From assembly GCA_019509985.1 (NCBI GenBank), contig JAEKLF010000067.1, forward strand, positions 1 to 45,471: 45,471 nt of DNA, given 5' to 3'. The number at the start of each line of letters is the position of its first letter. Within the stretch, counting starts at the first letter, position 1. The position numbers and the translations under genes were made by a program. Shown one piece after another: positions 31,784-42,353 of the stretch. Under the pieces are notes generated by a model, which worked only from the letters and a program-made list of their open reading frames with translations, was not told the DNA's origin and searched no databases. Source of the DNA: Burkholderiales bacterium. GTDB lineage: Bacteria; Pseudomonadota; Gammaproteobacteria; Burkholderiales; Burkholderiaceae_C.

Positions 31784-31812
31784 ATTTTGGTACCAGTGAC
31801 CATTTAAGTCAA
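31784..31812 (-). promoter_or_regulatory. Promoter of the RND operon
   Basis: Reading the minus strand, TTGACT (31812-31807) and CAAAAT (31789-31784) are separated by 17 bases, a sigma-70-like pair ending 33 bases before the ATG at 31751. The -35 box lies inside the inverted repeat 31796-31819. Confidence 0.5.
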
Positions 31813-31819
31813 TAGTCAC
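31796..31819. promoter_or_regulatory. TetR-type operator 1 (24-bp inverted repeat)
   Basis: GTGACC-ATTT at the left and AGTCAC at the right bound a 24-bp imperfect palindrome over the RND operon promoter. It matches the operator at 32484-32507 at 16 of 24 positions, with identical outer GTGAC/GTCAC arms and the same length. Confidence 0.6.
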
Positions 31820-31826
31820 CACAAAA

Positions 31827-32444
31827 TCAGGGCGACAGACTTCTCAGAACCAAGCTGGCCAACAGCGCTGGCGCCCGATCGGTGCTGTCCATGCTGTGCT
31901 GCAGCAGCAGCGGATTGAGATAGGGGCGCATGACCAAGTGGATCGACGCCACCGTTTCGTCCAGGGGCGTCTTGCGTTCGAAGTCACCGGTCTCTCGGCC
32001 TTCTTGCAGCACGTCGCGAAGGAGCTTCCGAGTGCGCTCTTCATAAGAGATGACCGCCTGCCAGTTCTCCGTCGCCGCCGAGGCAGCGATCTCGAAAAGC
32101 TTGTGGTCCTGGAAGAAAAGCCGGAGGCTCGCTTCAGTGCTGACCTTGAAGAGGCGGCGCAGTTTGTCCGGCGGCTGGCTTGCTTCGGCAACCGCTGCGC
32201 TGACGTCGGCCTCGATCTCCCGCAGGCAGTTCGCACAGATCAACTCACCAATCGCCTGCTTGGACTGGAAGAACTTGTAGATGTAGGCCTTCGAAAAGCC
32301 GATGGCCTTCGCGAGGTCGGACACCGTGGTCTTCTCGTAGCCATAGCGGCTGAAGTGCTCGGTGGCCGCAGCCACGATCTGGTCGCGGACGTCATGGTCG
32401 GCCGGGCCGCGGGCCGGCGCCGGGGGGATGTTCGTTGAGGTCAT
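31827..32444 (-). CDS. TetR family repressor of the efflux system
   Basis: This 205-aa regulator has the TetR helix-turn-helix at about 20-66 (IVAAATEHFSRYGYEKTTVSDLAKAIGFSKAYIYKFF) and a helical ligand domain with C-terminal HLVMRPYLNPLLLQH. It lies between the adaptor gene and the divergent outer-membrane factor. ATG 32444 is selected because the frame upstream of it would cross the operator. Both flanks carry the same 24-bp inverted repeat, so it probably represses the RND operon and the outer-membrane gene together, and itself. The inducing ligand is unknown. Confidence 0.9.
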   Translation of the reverse strand: MTSTNIPPAPARGPADHDVRDQIVAAATEHFSRYGYEKTTVSDLAKAIGFSKAYIYKFFQSKQAIGELICANCLREIEADVSAAVAEASQPPDKLRRLFKVSTEASLRLFFQDHKLFEIAASAATENWQAVISYEERTRKLLRDVLQEGRETGDFERKTPLDETVASIHLVMRPYLNPLLLQHSMDSTDRAPALLASLVLRSLSP

Positions 32445-32472
32445 GGTCGTCAGCTTACGGGAGACCGCCGCA

Positions 32473-32501
32473 TTGGACAACGAGTGACCGTTTGGTATTA
32501 T
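32473..32501 (+). promoter_or_regulatory. Promoter of the outer-membrane factor gene
   Basis: TTGGAC (32473-32478) and TATTAT (32496-32501) are separated by exactly 17 bases, a good sigma-70-like pair ending 27 bases before the ATG at 32529. The spacer and the -10 box lie within the inverted repeat 32484-32507. Confidence 0.65.
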
Positions 32502-32507
32502 GGTCAC
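32484..32507. promoter_or_regulatory. TetR-type operator 2 (24-bp inverted repeat)
   Basis: GTGACC-GTTT and GGTCAC bound a 24-bp inverted repeat with 6-bp perfect outer arms that covers the -10 box of the outer-membrane factor promoter. It lies in the tetR/outer-membrane-factor divergent gap. Same length and arms as 31796-31819. Confidence 0.65.
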
Positions 32508-32528
32508 CATCACTCAAGGAAGCGCCTC

Positions 32529-33989
32529 ATGCCGTCCCGCCCAGCTTTTGCCGCCCTCCTCCTCGCCAGCCTGACCGCCGGGTGCGCCGTCGGACCGGCG
32601 TACACGCGCCCCACCGCGCCCCTCCCTGAACGGTTCCAAGGCCAGGCCGCAATGGATCAGCGCACGGCCACCGGCAGCGCCGACCTTGCGCAATGGTGGG
32701 CCGCCTTCGACGACGCCCAGTTGGCGCGGCTGGTGAAGATTGCCCTGCAGCAGAACTTGGACCTGGCGCAGGCAACGGCCAGGCTCGCGCAAGCCCGCGC
32801 TGCCGTCGGCATGGCGAACGCCGCATTGCTGCCGTCGGGCAACGTCGGCGCTCAGGCCGCGAGGGTCTACCAATCGGTGGAAACGCCGTTGGGCCGGGTG
32901 CTGAATGCCAATCCGGGCTTTGACCGCCACGGGAGTTCCTATGAGGCCAACTCAAGCGCCGGCTGGGAACTCGATGTGTTCGGTGGCCTGCGGCGCGGGA
33001 AGGAAGCGGCACGGGCCGAATACCAGGCATCGGAAGCAGGCGCCGTCGCGGTGCGCCTTGTCGTGGCGGCGCAGACGGCCGATGTCTACGTGAGCATCCG
33101 CGGGCTGCAGGCGCGCCTGGCGATTGCCCATCGACAGGTCGAGACCGAGCAGGACCTGCTCGACAAGGTCAAGCTGCTGCACGGGAAGGGGCTTGCCGCG
33201 GAGATGCAGGTCCATCAGGTCGAGAGCACCCTGGCGCAAGTCCGTGCGTCGATTCCCGGTCTGCAGGCCGGCCTTTCGACAGCCATGAACGCGTTGGATG
33301 TGCTGCTGGGCGCGTTGCCAGGCACCTACGGCGCCACGTTGGCCGAGAGTGGCCGCATCCCGGCAGCGCCGTCTATCGACGCGTCGGGCTCGCCGGCCGA
33401 GCTGCTGCGGCGTCGCCCGGACCTGATCGCGGCGGAGCGTCGCCTGGCTGCATCGAACGCCCGCATCGGTGTCGCCGTTGCGGAGTACTACCCGAAGTTC
33501 TCCTTGAGCGGCATGATCGGTAGCGCCACCTCGGTCTCCGGCGGGAACCTCTTCACAGGCGGCGCAAGCCAGGCCGCCGGAGTGCTGGGCCTGCGGTGGC
33601 GTCTCTTCGACTTCGGCCGCATCGATGCGCAGATCGAACAGGCCAAAGGCCAGGAGGCCGAATTGCTGGTCGGCTACCGCCTCGCCGCCCTCAGGGCGAC
33701 CGAAGACGTCGAGAACGCGTTCTCGGCCCTCGTGAACAGCGAGGCGCAGGTGGCGGAATTGAAGCGAGGGGTCGAGTCGCTCACCCGCGCCCGCGCGGCG
33801 ACGTTCGCCGCCTACCAGAAGGGCGTCGTCAGCCTGATCGAGGTCCTCCAGGCCGATGAAAACCTGTTGCGGGTCTCCGATGCTCGTGCCCAGGCCGAAA
33901 CTGAAGCGGCTCGAGCCGCGATCGCTTCGTTCAAAGCGCTCGGCGGTGGCTGGCGGCTTCCCGCGCAGAACGTGGCGGCAATTCAATAA
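32529..33989 (+). CDS. Efflux outer-membrane factor lipoprotein (NodT/OprM family)
   Basis: This 486-aa trimeric outer-membrane channel has a lipobox ending at Cys19 (LTAGC), the AVGPAYTRPTAPLPERF start, two OEP repeats each with a coiled-coil helix pair, LLRRRPDLIAAERRLAASNARIGVAVAEYYPKFSL in the middle, and the closing YQKGVVSLIEVLQADENLLRVSDARAQAE segment. All are typical of NodT-type factors. It starts at ATG 32529 with AAGGAAG upstream; an in-frame ATG-like codon at 32484 lies inside the operator. It completes the tripartite pump with the divergent adaptor and RND genes. Confidence 0.93.
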   Translation: MPSRPAFAALLLASLTAGCAVGPAYTRPTAPLPERFQGQAAMDQRTATGSADLAQWWAAFDDAQLARLVKIALQQNLDLAQATARLAQARAAVGMANAALLPSGNVGAQAARVYQSVETPLGRVLNANPGFDRHGSSYEANSSAGWELDVFGGLRRGKEAARAEYQASEAGAVAVRLVVAAQTADVYVSIRGLQARLAIAHRQVETEQDLLDKVKLLHGKGLAAEMQVHQVESTLAQVRASIPGLQAGLSTAMNALDVLLGALPGTYGATLAESGRIPAAPSIDASGSPAELLRRRPDLIAAERRLAASNARIGVAVAEYYPKFSLSGMIGSATSVSGGNLFTGGASQAAGVLGLRWRLFDFGRIDAQIEQAKGQEAELLVGYRLAALRATEDVENAFSALVNSEAQVAELKRGVESLTRARAATFAAYQKGVVSLIEVLQADENLLRVSDARAQAETEAARAAIASFKALGGGWRLPAQNVAAIQ

Positions 33990-34148
33990 AGAAGCCAGGG
34001 TTTCATTCTTTTCCTGACAGCCCCATCCACCTGCACGGCGTGCACCTGCGGCGCCTTCGCATGCACGGTCTCAGCGACGGCGGCACTCGACAAAGCGCCA
34101 CGCCCAGGTGAGCCATCAGTCCTGCATGCACAGGCATCTCCCAGGTTC

Positions 34149-35492
<1,344 letters not shown>

Positions 35493-35506
35493 GTTCAGTC
35501 CTGTGT

Positions 35507-37870
35507 TCACTCGGCAACCAGTTTGTCACCGACGAACACACGGTAGCGGCGGATTCGGCCGGTGACGCCGGCCGGCCCCTGGCGCGGCGTGTAGCGCAGG
35601 CCAGCGATGTCGGCCGGCGCGCCGAGGTCGATGATCAGGCGCGGCGGACCGGAGGGGCGCACGGTACCGCTATAAGCCGTGTGCCAATAGTCGGTCGCCT
35701 GACCGTTGATGGCGTTCAGCGCGCCGCCATCTTCCTTGCGCGCCTCCTCGCTGCTGGCGTAGGCGATGGTCCAGGCCGTCTGGTTCAGTGGCTTGCCCTG
35801 CGCGTCGAGCAGGGCCAGTTCGGCGATTGCCGCATGGGGCTTGCCGTTGAAGGTGTCGAGCACCTCGATGCAGAGCTGACGGCCGCGGGCGGGCTCGGCA
35901 AAGCGCACGTCCTGCGTGGCCGGGCCGCTGGCGAACTGGCCGGCATGCACCGGCGTCAACCCCGCCAGGCGCGGGCGCGCCTTGCTCGGCGGCCGGGCCA
36001 GGTCGAGCTCGGGCTGCAGCTTGTCGAGCACGGGCTCGGTCCTGCCTTCGATGCGGTTGGCACGCGGGCCGGTCAGGTCCAGCACGACAACCTCGTTGTG
36101 CCCGGCCTTCATCCACGGGCCCGGCAGATACATCGTCTGCGTCGGGCCGATGCTCCAGTAGCGGCCCAGGCAGCGGCCGTTGATCCAGACGATGCCCTGA
36201 CCCCAGGACGACATGTCGAGGAAGGTGTCGGCGGGTGCCGCCGCGTCGAAGCTGCCGCGCCAGAAGGCGGGGCCGGCGACGCGTTTCGGCTGCCAGCGCA
36301 GGGGCGGCAGCTCACCGTCCGCGCCGAAGTCGATGGCGCGGATCTCCCAGCCCTTGAGTTCCTGCACCTTGGTCTTCGACGTGCGGAGCATCACCGGTCC
36401 CTGCAGCCCCTTGCGGTCGTGGACCTCCATGCCGAAGTTCACGCGGGCAATCGTGTACAGCAGGATCTCGACCACGGTGTCGCGGCTGCGCGCGGGGATG
36501 TCGACGCTGAAGCGGCGGTAGCGCGTGTCCATCGTGCCGACTAGGCGGCCACCGACGAATACCCAGGCGAGGTCACGTGCGTTCGCGGCCTCGAGCTTGC
36601 CGGCGGGGCCGGCCGGCAGCGTGACGCGGTAGGCGACCAGCCCGCGGCTGATGTCGTACTGCTCGATGTTCCTGGGCGACTCGGCAGCAATGGCCCGCGC
36701 AGGCAGGTTGGCGAACACCGGCGCCGTCTCGGTGAGCGTGAACGAAGGAATCGCCATCACCGGCAGCCTGGCCGGCGGATCGGGCAGCACTTCGCCCGGC
36801 TTCAGGTGCCTGGCAAGGCAGTCGCGATAGGTGCGAAACTTCTCGCCGACCCAGCCGGCCTCACCAATGGGCGCGTCGTAGTCGTAGCTCGTCGTGTCGG
36901 GGCGGAAGGGCCGGTCACAACCGCCCCAGAGGCCAAACGTCGTGCCGCCGTGTGCCATGTAGAGGCTGAAGGAGCCGTTGGCGTTCAGCATCGCGTCGAT
37001 GTCTGAAATAGCGCGCGCGTTGTCGCCGCGCTTGTGTGGCGAGCCCCAGGTGTCGAACCAGCCGGAGTAGTACTCGCCGCACATCAGCGGCCCTTTCTGA
37101 AGGGCGGCCAGCGCCTTGAAACCGCTGGCCGGATCGCTGCCGAAGTTGGCCACCGTGAACAGCTCGGGAATGTGCGTCTTGGCCACCGCGTTGGTCGGGT
37201 TGCACTGGAACAGCGGCACGTCGAAGCCCCCGTCCAGCACCGCCTGGCGCATGACGCGCATGTAGTCCTTGTCGTCGCTCAGGAAGCCATATTCGTTTTC
37301 CACCTGCACCATCAGGATGGGACCGCCCTGGCTGACCTGCATCGGTGCGAGCGCCCGGCCAACCTCCCTGAACCAGCGCCGCACTGGCTGCACGAAGGCG
37401 TCGTCGCGGCTGCGCAGGAAGGCGTCGCCCGGGTGCTTGTTCAGCAGCCACCACGGCAGGCCGCCCATCTCCCATTCGGCGCAAGCGTAGGGGCCGGGGC
37501 GCAGGATCACCCACAGGCCTTCGGCCTGCGCCTGCCGGCAGAACTCCACGGCGTCACGCTGGCCTTCCCATTGATACTGGCCTTCGCGCCACTCGTGGAA
37601 GTTCCAGAACAGGTAGGCGCACACCGTGTTCATGCCCATGGCCTTGATGGCCTGCAGGCGGTGCTTCCAGTACTCGCGCGGCACCCGGGCGAAGTGCATT
37701 TCGCCGCAGCGGATCTGCAGCGGCTTGCCGTCGAGCAGGAAGTCGGCCTCGCCGATGGCGAAGCGCGCCGCTTCCGCCCTGGCCGCGTGGGCCGACGGCG
37801 GGTTGAGCATCAGCGTGGCGCCGGAGGCTGCGGCGCCAAGAAGGCGGCGGCGAGGGAGGAGAACAGTCAT
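35507..37870 (-). CDS. Tat-exported GH35 beta-galactosidase with partial F5/8 type C domain
   Basis: This 787-aa glycoside hydrolase begins with a Tat leader (PRRRLLGAAASG, cleavage near SAHA at 29). The GH35 barrel shows FLLDGKPLQIRCGEMHFARVP, the acid/base Glu193 in QVENEYG and the nucleophile Glu266 in GEYYSGWFDTWG. A jelly-roll region follows (WINGRCLGRYWSIGPTQTMYLPGPW). The C terminus looks like a F5/8 type C (CBM32) module (LNAINGQATDYWHTAY, PPRLIIDLGAPADIAGLRYTPR) but stops at YRVFVGDKLVAE, before the last strands. It removes terminal beta-galactose in the periplasm. AGGA lies upstream of the ATG. Its stop abuts the MFS gene, so the two are likely cotranscribed. Confidence 0.92.
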   Translation of the reverse strand: MTVLLPRRRLLGAAASGATLMLNPPSAHAARAEAARFAIGEADFLLDGKPLQIRCGEMHFARVPREYWKHRLQAIKAMGMNTVCAYLFWNFHEWREGQYQWEGQRDAVEFCRQAQAEGLWVILRPGPYACAEWEMGGLPWWLLNKHPGDAFLRSRDDAFVQPVRRWFREVGRALAPMQVSQGGPILMVQVENEYGFLSDDKDYMRVMRQAVLDGGFDVPLFQCNPTNAVAKTHIPELFTVANFGSDPASGFKALAALQKGPLMCGEYYSGWFDTWGSPHKRGDNARAISDIDAMLNANGSFSLYMAHGGTTFGLWGGCDRPFRPDTTSYDYDAPIGEAGWVGEKFRTYRDCLARHLKPGEVLPDPPARLPVMAIPSFTLTETAPVFANLPARAIAAESPRNIEQYDISRGLVAYRVTLPAGPAGKLEAANARDLAWVFVGGRLVGTMDTRYRRFSVDIPARSRDTVVEILLYTIARVNFGMEVHDRKGLQGPVMLRTSKTKVQELKGWEIRAIDFGADGELPPLRWQPKRVAGPAFWRGSFDAAAPADTFLDMSSWGQGIVWINGRCLGRYWSIGPTQTMYLPGPWMKAGHNEVVVLDLTGPRANRIEGRTEPVLDKLQPELDLARPPSKARPRLAGLTPVHAGQFASGPATQDVRFAEPARGRQLCIEVLDTFNGKPHAAIAELALLDAQGKPLNQTAWTIAYASSEEARKEDGGALNAINGQATDYWHTAYSGTVRPSGPPRLIIDLGAPADIAGLRYTPRQGPAGVTGRIRRYRVFVGDKLVAE

Positions 37871-37905
37871 GAGAGGTCCTGATTTCTTGTACGGCTGGCC
37901 TGAAC

Positions 37906-37934
37906 AAAAAAACCCTGCCTCACGGAGACAGGGT
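37906..37934 (-). terminator. Intrinsic terminator after the TonB-dependent receptor gene
   Basis: On the minus strand, ACCCTG (37934-37929) pairs with CAGGGT (37917-37912), extended by CTC/GAG around a 3-base loop with one mismatch, and runs straight into seven T (37912-37906). It stands 45 bases after the receptor stop and before the galactosidase start, so it ends or attenuates the receptor transcript. Confidence 0.85.
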
Positions 37935-37978
37935 GAAAGGCGTGCGCCCGGCGCGCCTGGAGAACTCTGCTGGCCTTG

Positions 37979-40729
37979 CTAGAACGCCACCCGCATGCCC
38001 ACGTTGAAGCGACGGCCGACATCCTCCAGGGTCAGGAACTGCGATTCATTGTTCGCGTACTCGTGCATGCGTTCGTTGTTCAGGTTGATCGCGTCGGCAT
38101 ACAGCGAAATCGTCGGCGTGACGTTGTAGCGCACGCTGGCATCGGCCTGCCCGTAGGCAGCGCGGGTGCGCGGCAAGGTGCTGCCGCCGCCGCAGTCGAC
38201 GGAGAAGTGGTTGCGCCAGTTGTAGCTCAGCCGCGCCTGGAAGCGGCTGTTCTCGTAGAAGACGGATCCGTTGTACGACTGCTTTGACAGGCCGGGATAA
38301 CCGCAGCTCGGGGCGCCTCCTTCACGTGTTGCGTTGGCATCCACGTACGTGTAGTTGGCCGCCACACCGAACCCCTGCAGCAGGCTGGTACTCGAATCAA
38401 AAGCATATTGGCCGGCCAGCTCCAGTCCCTTGATCTTGCCCTGCTGGCCGTTGCGCACGCGGGTGTCATGCGCGATCTCGGGAAACTGCGGCAGCTGGAT
38501 GTCGACCAGCTGGGTTTCCAGGAAGTCGGTGACCTTCTTGTGGAAGACGGCGGCGCTGACGTAGTTGGTCTTGGACAGGTACCACTCCAGCGACGCGTCC
38601 AGGTTGGTCGAGCGCATCGGCTTGAGGTAGGGGTTGCCGCCGCCGGTCTGCACGTCGCCGTAGCGGCCGCCATAGTTGTTGTTGACGCCCATCTGGTTCA
38701 AGGTGGGGCGCGTCAGGGTCTTGGAGGCGGCCAAGCGCAGCACCAGCTCGCGGGTCAGGTCGAGCTTGAGATTGGCCGACGGCAGTAGGTTGTTGTAGCT
38801 GTTGTCGACCGTGTTCACGGTGCTCGGGCCGTAGTTCAGGATGTAGGTCGTGTCGTTGGGGCTCTTGACGGCCGACAGCAGCACGCGGCTGATGCCGATT
38901 GACGTGGAATTCACGTGCACATACCGCGCGCCCACGTTGCCCGACCAGCCGTCGCCCTCCCACTTGCTGTCGACGAAGAAGCTGGACACCTTCTCCTTGA
39001 CGCCCCACATCGAGGGCTTGGTGTAGTCGATGGCCATCGGGCCATTGGGGTACTTGGTCTTGTCGCCGTAGAGCGCCGGGTCGTTCGACTGCGCGATCAG
39101 CGATGGCTGGTTCAGGTAGGCCATGTAGGCGTAGGGGTCGAACCTCAGGAAGGTCGACGGCATCGCGCCTTCCGCGCCGAGGATGTTGTCGAGCTTGCTC
39201 ACCGTGAACAGCGATGCCGGCAGCGACACGTGATAGCCGCTGAACGCGTTCCACGAATCGCTGTTCCACTGCGTGCGGTCCACCTTGCGGCGCGAGGCCG
39301 CGAGGCCGAACTGCAGCCCCTTGAAGGCGCCGATCTCGTGCTCCCAGCCCAGGTTGAGACGGCCTTCCTTCAGGTCGTCGCCGTTGCGAATCTGGCCATA
39401 GGCAACGGCGTGGGCGCGCACGGCGCTAGGGTCGGAGAGGCTGTCGCCGAAATGGATGGTGGGCGTGCCGTCAAAGGTCAGCGTGTCGCCGTTCTTGGGC
39501 ACCATGCCGGCGACGATCCACATGTCGGGCGACCGCGAGGTCGTGCGCGACGTCGACAGGTCGGCCTCCAGGTTCCACTCCGGCGCCAGCGCCCATTTGG
39601 CGTTGCCGCCGAAGGCCTTGGTCGTCGACAACCGGTCGCCGGCCTTGACGATCATGTCGTTGGAATTCGCTTCGCCGAGCAGTTTGCCGGGGCCGGCAAT
39701 TTCCGGGTTGTTGGCGAAGAAGGTCGAGCCCGGCCGCAGGAAGCTGGTGATCTGGTTGTCGGCGTTGTACTTGACGCCCAGCTGCGTGGGGTTGTTCCAG
39801 TCGCTGACCGCGATCACGTCGTTCTTCTGGTCCAGGCGCGAGTACAGCGCATCGGCCGAGAGCTTGAGCGCCGAGCTCGGGTTGAACTGGACGGTGCCCG
39901 CGGCCACGAGGCGCTTGCGGCGCTCGTTCTCCTCCTGGAACCCGAAGCTCTGCGGGATGTAGAGCTTCTTGACCGTCACGTCGGCCATCGTCAGGTTCTT
40001 GGAATTGAGGTCGCCGTTGATCAGCGACACGTCCTTGTAGTTCCACGCATCGTTGACGGCCTTGGTCTGCTTCGAGGCACGGTCGGTATACGACAGGGAG
40101 CCGCTGACGCCGAAGCTGCGGTCGTTGTTTGCGAACGAATACATCGCGCTCGCATTGGGCGTCTTCTTCTTGGAGTTGGAATCGTAGGATCCGGACAGAT
40201 TCACCACCGCGCTGTGCCCTTTTGGACCGGACAGTGGGCGCGCCGTTTGAATATCGACCGTGGAGCCGATGCCACCCTCGGGCAGGAAGGGCTGGGCCGT
40301 CTTGTAAACCAGCGCTTTTGAAATGAGATCTGGCGACAGCAGGTCGAACGAGAACTCACGGCCACCGGTATCACTGGTCATGGTGCGCCCGTTGACGAGC
40401 ACATTGTTGAATTCCGGCCCCAAGCCGCGGACGGAAATATATCGCCCCTCGCCGTTGTTGCGCTGGATCTGCACGCCAGTGACGCGCTGCAACGATTCGG
40501 CGATATTCGTGTCGGGGAATTTACCGGCGTCTTCCGCGGACACCGCATCGACGACGCCGTCCTGCATGCGCTTGGTCGCGACCGATGACTCCAGGGAGGC
40601 CCGGATGCCGGTGACGACAACGCGTTCCAGGTCCGGCTTTGCCGCCTCTTGCGCATGTACCGGGGATGCCAACCAAAACTGGCTGACCAAACCGGCAATG
40701 ACGGTTTTCGCGAAATTCTTTGACCGCAT
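37979..40729 (-). CDS. TonB-dependent receptor (Caulobacter-type), glycan uptake
   Basis: This 916-aa outer-membrane receptor has a signal peptide to about residue 26 (SPVHA), a TonB box region ERVVVTGIRASLESS, a plug domain (DAGKFPDTNIAESLQRVTGVQIQRNNGEGRYISVRGLGPEFNNVLVNGRTM) and a beta-barrel ending FNVGMRVAF with the terminal Phe. It belongs to the large receptors used for oligosaccharides and siderophores in Proteobacteria with polysaccharide loci. ATG 40729 is fixed by GGAGACAGCC upstream and the signal peptide. Flanking GH35 and BNR-4 genes point to glycan fragments rather than iron. An intrinsic terminator follows, and a possible operator (40791-40802) lies upstream. Confidence 0.9.
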   Translation of the reverse strand: MRSKNFAKTVIAGLVSQFWLASPVHAQEAAKPDLERVVVTGIRASLESSVATKRMQDGVVDAVSAEDAGKFPDTNIAESLQRVTGVQIQRNNGEGRYISVRGLGPEFNNVLVNGRTMTSDTGGREFSFDLLSPDLISKALVYKTAQPFLPEGGIGSTVDIQTARPLSGPKGHSAVVNLSGSYDSNSKKKTPNASAMYSFANNDRSFGVSGSLSYTDRASKQTKAVNDAWNYKDVSLINGDLNSKNLTMADVTVKKLYIPQSFGFQEENERRKRLVAAGTVQFNPSSALKLSADALYSRLDQKNDVIAVSDWNNPTQLGVKYNADNQITSFLRPGSTFFANNPEIAGPGKLLGEANSNDMIVKAGDRLSTTKAFGGNAKWALAPEWNLEADLSTSRTTSRSPDMWIVAGMVPKNGDTLTFDGTPTIHFGDSLSDPSAVRAHAVAYGQIRNGDDLKEGRLNLGWEHEIGAFKGLQFGLAASRRKVDRTQWNSDSWNAFSGYHVSLPASLFTVSKLDNILGAEGAMPSTFLRFDPYAYMAYLNQPSLIAQSNDPALYGDKTKYPNGPMAIDYTKPSMWGVKEKVSSFFVDSKWEGDGWSGNVGARYVHVNSTSIGISRVLLSAVKSPNDTTYILNYGPSTVNTVDNSYNNLLPSANLKLDLTRELVLRLAASKTLTRPTLNQMGVNNNYGGRYGDVQTGGGNPYLKPMRSTNLDASLEWYLSKTNYVSAAVFHKKVTDFLETQLVDIQLPQFPEIAHDTRVRNGQQGKIKGLELAGQYAFDSSTSLLQGFGVAANYTYVDANATREGGAPSCGYPGLSKQSYNGSVFYENSRFQARLSYNWRNHFSVDCGGGSTLPRTRAAYGQADASVRYNVTPTISLYADAINLNNERMHEYANNESQFLTLEDVGRRFNVGMRVAF

Positions 40730-40790
40730 GGCTGTCTCCGTGAGGTGGTTATGTTTGACAGGCAAGGCTCTGCGCCTTCCCCGCCGCTTT

Positions 40791-40802
40791 ATTGATACCA
40801 AT
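40791..40802. promoter_or_regulatory. Candidate ExuR/UxuR-like operator upstream of the receptor gene
   Basis: ATTGATACCAAT is a near-palindrome (4 of 6 pairs) 62 bases before the receptor ATG. It resembles the ATTGGTATACCAAT core of GntR-family hexuronate regulators known from other Proteobacteria, but lacks two central bases. Weak evidence; the AT-rich stretch 40850-40960 also lies in this gap. Confidence 0.3.
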
Positions 40803-40975
40803 CATTACACTGCTCGTCGTGGATTAAACTTTGAGCAGGCAATGCGGAAAGGCTAGCATCGTTGGATATGCTATTCGTATGCTGTTTTGCGACCGCTGCA
40901 TCCAAAGTTCATATAGCTGCTAATAAACATATAGTTACCAAGCAGGCTTTCATATCTGGATGGCGGCTTTCCCGT

Positions 40976-42295
40976 TCAGGGTTTCGGGCGCCACTGCAGC
41001 ACGCGGACCTTGCTAGCCGGGATGTTGGCGGTGCCCTCGCCATCCACCTGCTGGACGGCCTGCAGGAACAGATTCAATTCCCCCTGTCGGCGCCACAACT
41101 CGGTGTCGAAACTGGGTTCCCAGGCGCCCGCGGAATCCGCCGTCAGGTCCTGCACCGTCCAGCGCCCGGCGCTGAGGTCCGCAATGCGCGCGACCGACAC
41201 CTTGCTGCCCCGTTCTTCGTCGCGGAACACCAGCAGCGCCGTGGGCTCACCGCCTCCCAGGCCCACCATGATTTGCGGGCGCGATATCGGGATCGCCTTG
41301 GTTCCCACGCCGCTCAGCGAAAACGGCGCGCGGCGAAAGTCCAGCTCCAGTTCCCGCCAGGCACCACCGCGGCGGTAGACCACCTGGTACTGCGGCACCG
41401 TGCGGCCCGCGCGCCGCCAGTAGCTGGCGATGTAGGGCTGCCCCTCCTTGTCGGCGGACATCGAGGTCTGGTTGATCAACTCGCTGTTCTGTGGGATGCG
41501 CGCAGCGACCTCGGCGCTGGCCGCCGTGATGGGTAGCGCGTAAGGGTGGCCGGCCGAGGTCTCCCAGCTGAGGCCGCCATCGCGCGAGCGGGCATAGGCC
41601 AGGTCATGGTTGCTGGCCACGTTCGGCGATTCACGCCAGACCCAGGACAGATGCAAAGTGCCGCGGTGGTCGAGGAAGGCTTGCCAGTAGGCGTTGCGCT
41701 GGCCCTCCCCGCTGATCAGGTTGCTGTGCAGCCGCGTCCACGCCTGCGTGGCCACGTCGTAGCGGTTGATGACCAGGTTGCCGCGGCCCGAGCCGCCGTC
41801 CCGGTAGAAGAACAGCAGGTTGCCGTCCGGCTGGCGATGGAACTCGGGATAGGACACGGAGGCCTCGTCCTGTCCCGTCATCGGCATTTCAGCCGTCATT
41901 TCCAGTGCGCCGGGCCGCAGGCTTCGCGCATAGCGCAGTGCACTGTTGTGGTGGTCCCAGGCCAGGTGCAGATAGCCCGCGCCATCGACCATGATGCTGA
42001 TGCTGTTGTGGGCATCCAGCGCGTTGCCCTGGTAGGGCGTGGTCTTCAGCTCCCAGGCGTCGCTGCCGAGCTTGCGCTTGCCCAGCACCACCCGGGCCTG
42101 CGGGTCGTAGAAGGCGATGTACTGCGTGTCGCCGTGGGTGACGAGGGAGTTCTTGCGGAACACGACGGCGTTGACGGAGTTGCGCGCCCAGCCGTCGGCC
42201 ACATCCACCAGGCGCACGTCCGCGCCGTGAGGCACGGCCGTGCAACCAGCGACCAACGCCGCGACGGCCAGGGAAAGCGCTGTTGTCTTCTTCAT
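40976..42295 (-). CDS. BNR-4 propeller lipoprotein, probable polysaccharide lyase
   Basis: This 439-aa lipoprotein (lipobox LVAGC, Cys18) has repeated blades of the BNR-4 type. The diagnostic segment is DAHNSISIMVDGAGYLHLAWDHHNSALRYARS, with His96 and His116 twenty residues apart, followed by FFYRDGGSGRGNL (Tyr164) and SWVWRESPNVASNHDLAYARSRDGG. From memory, ulvan lyases of PL24/PL25 and the rhamnose-glucuronate enzymes PL42/GH145 share such a His-20-His pair and a nearby Tyr as catalytic residues. The start at ATG 42295 is chosen for the lipobox; the Shine-Dalgarno is weak. It follows the second TonB-dependent receptor by 58 bases in the same operon. Exact family needs a profile search. Confidence 0.8.
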   Translation of the reverse strand: MKKTTALSLAVAALVAGCTAVPHGADVRLVDVADGWARNSVNAVVFRKNSLVTHGDTQYIAFYDPQARVVLGKRKLGSDAWELKTTPYQGNALDAHNSISIMVDGAGYLHLAWDHHNSALRYARSLRPGALEMTAEMPMTGQDEASVSYPEFHRQPDGNLLFFYRDGGSGRGNLVINRYDVATQAWTRLHSNLISGEGQRNAYWQAFLDHRGTLHLSWVWRESPNVASNHDLAYARSRDGGLSWETSAGHPYALPITAASAEVAARIPQNSELINQTSMSADKEGQPYIASYWRRAGRTVPQYQVVYRRGGAWRELELDFRRAPFSLSGVGTKAIPISRPQIMVGLGGGEPTALLVFRDEERGSKVSVARIADLSAGRWTVQDLTADSAGAWEPSFDTELWRRQGELNLFLQAVQQVDGEGTANIPASKVRVLQWRPKP

Positions 42296-42353
42296 GGCGG
42301 GCAAAGGGACGAGCCTCGCATGAAGCTCGCCACGCATTCAGTCAACACCGTGC

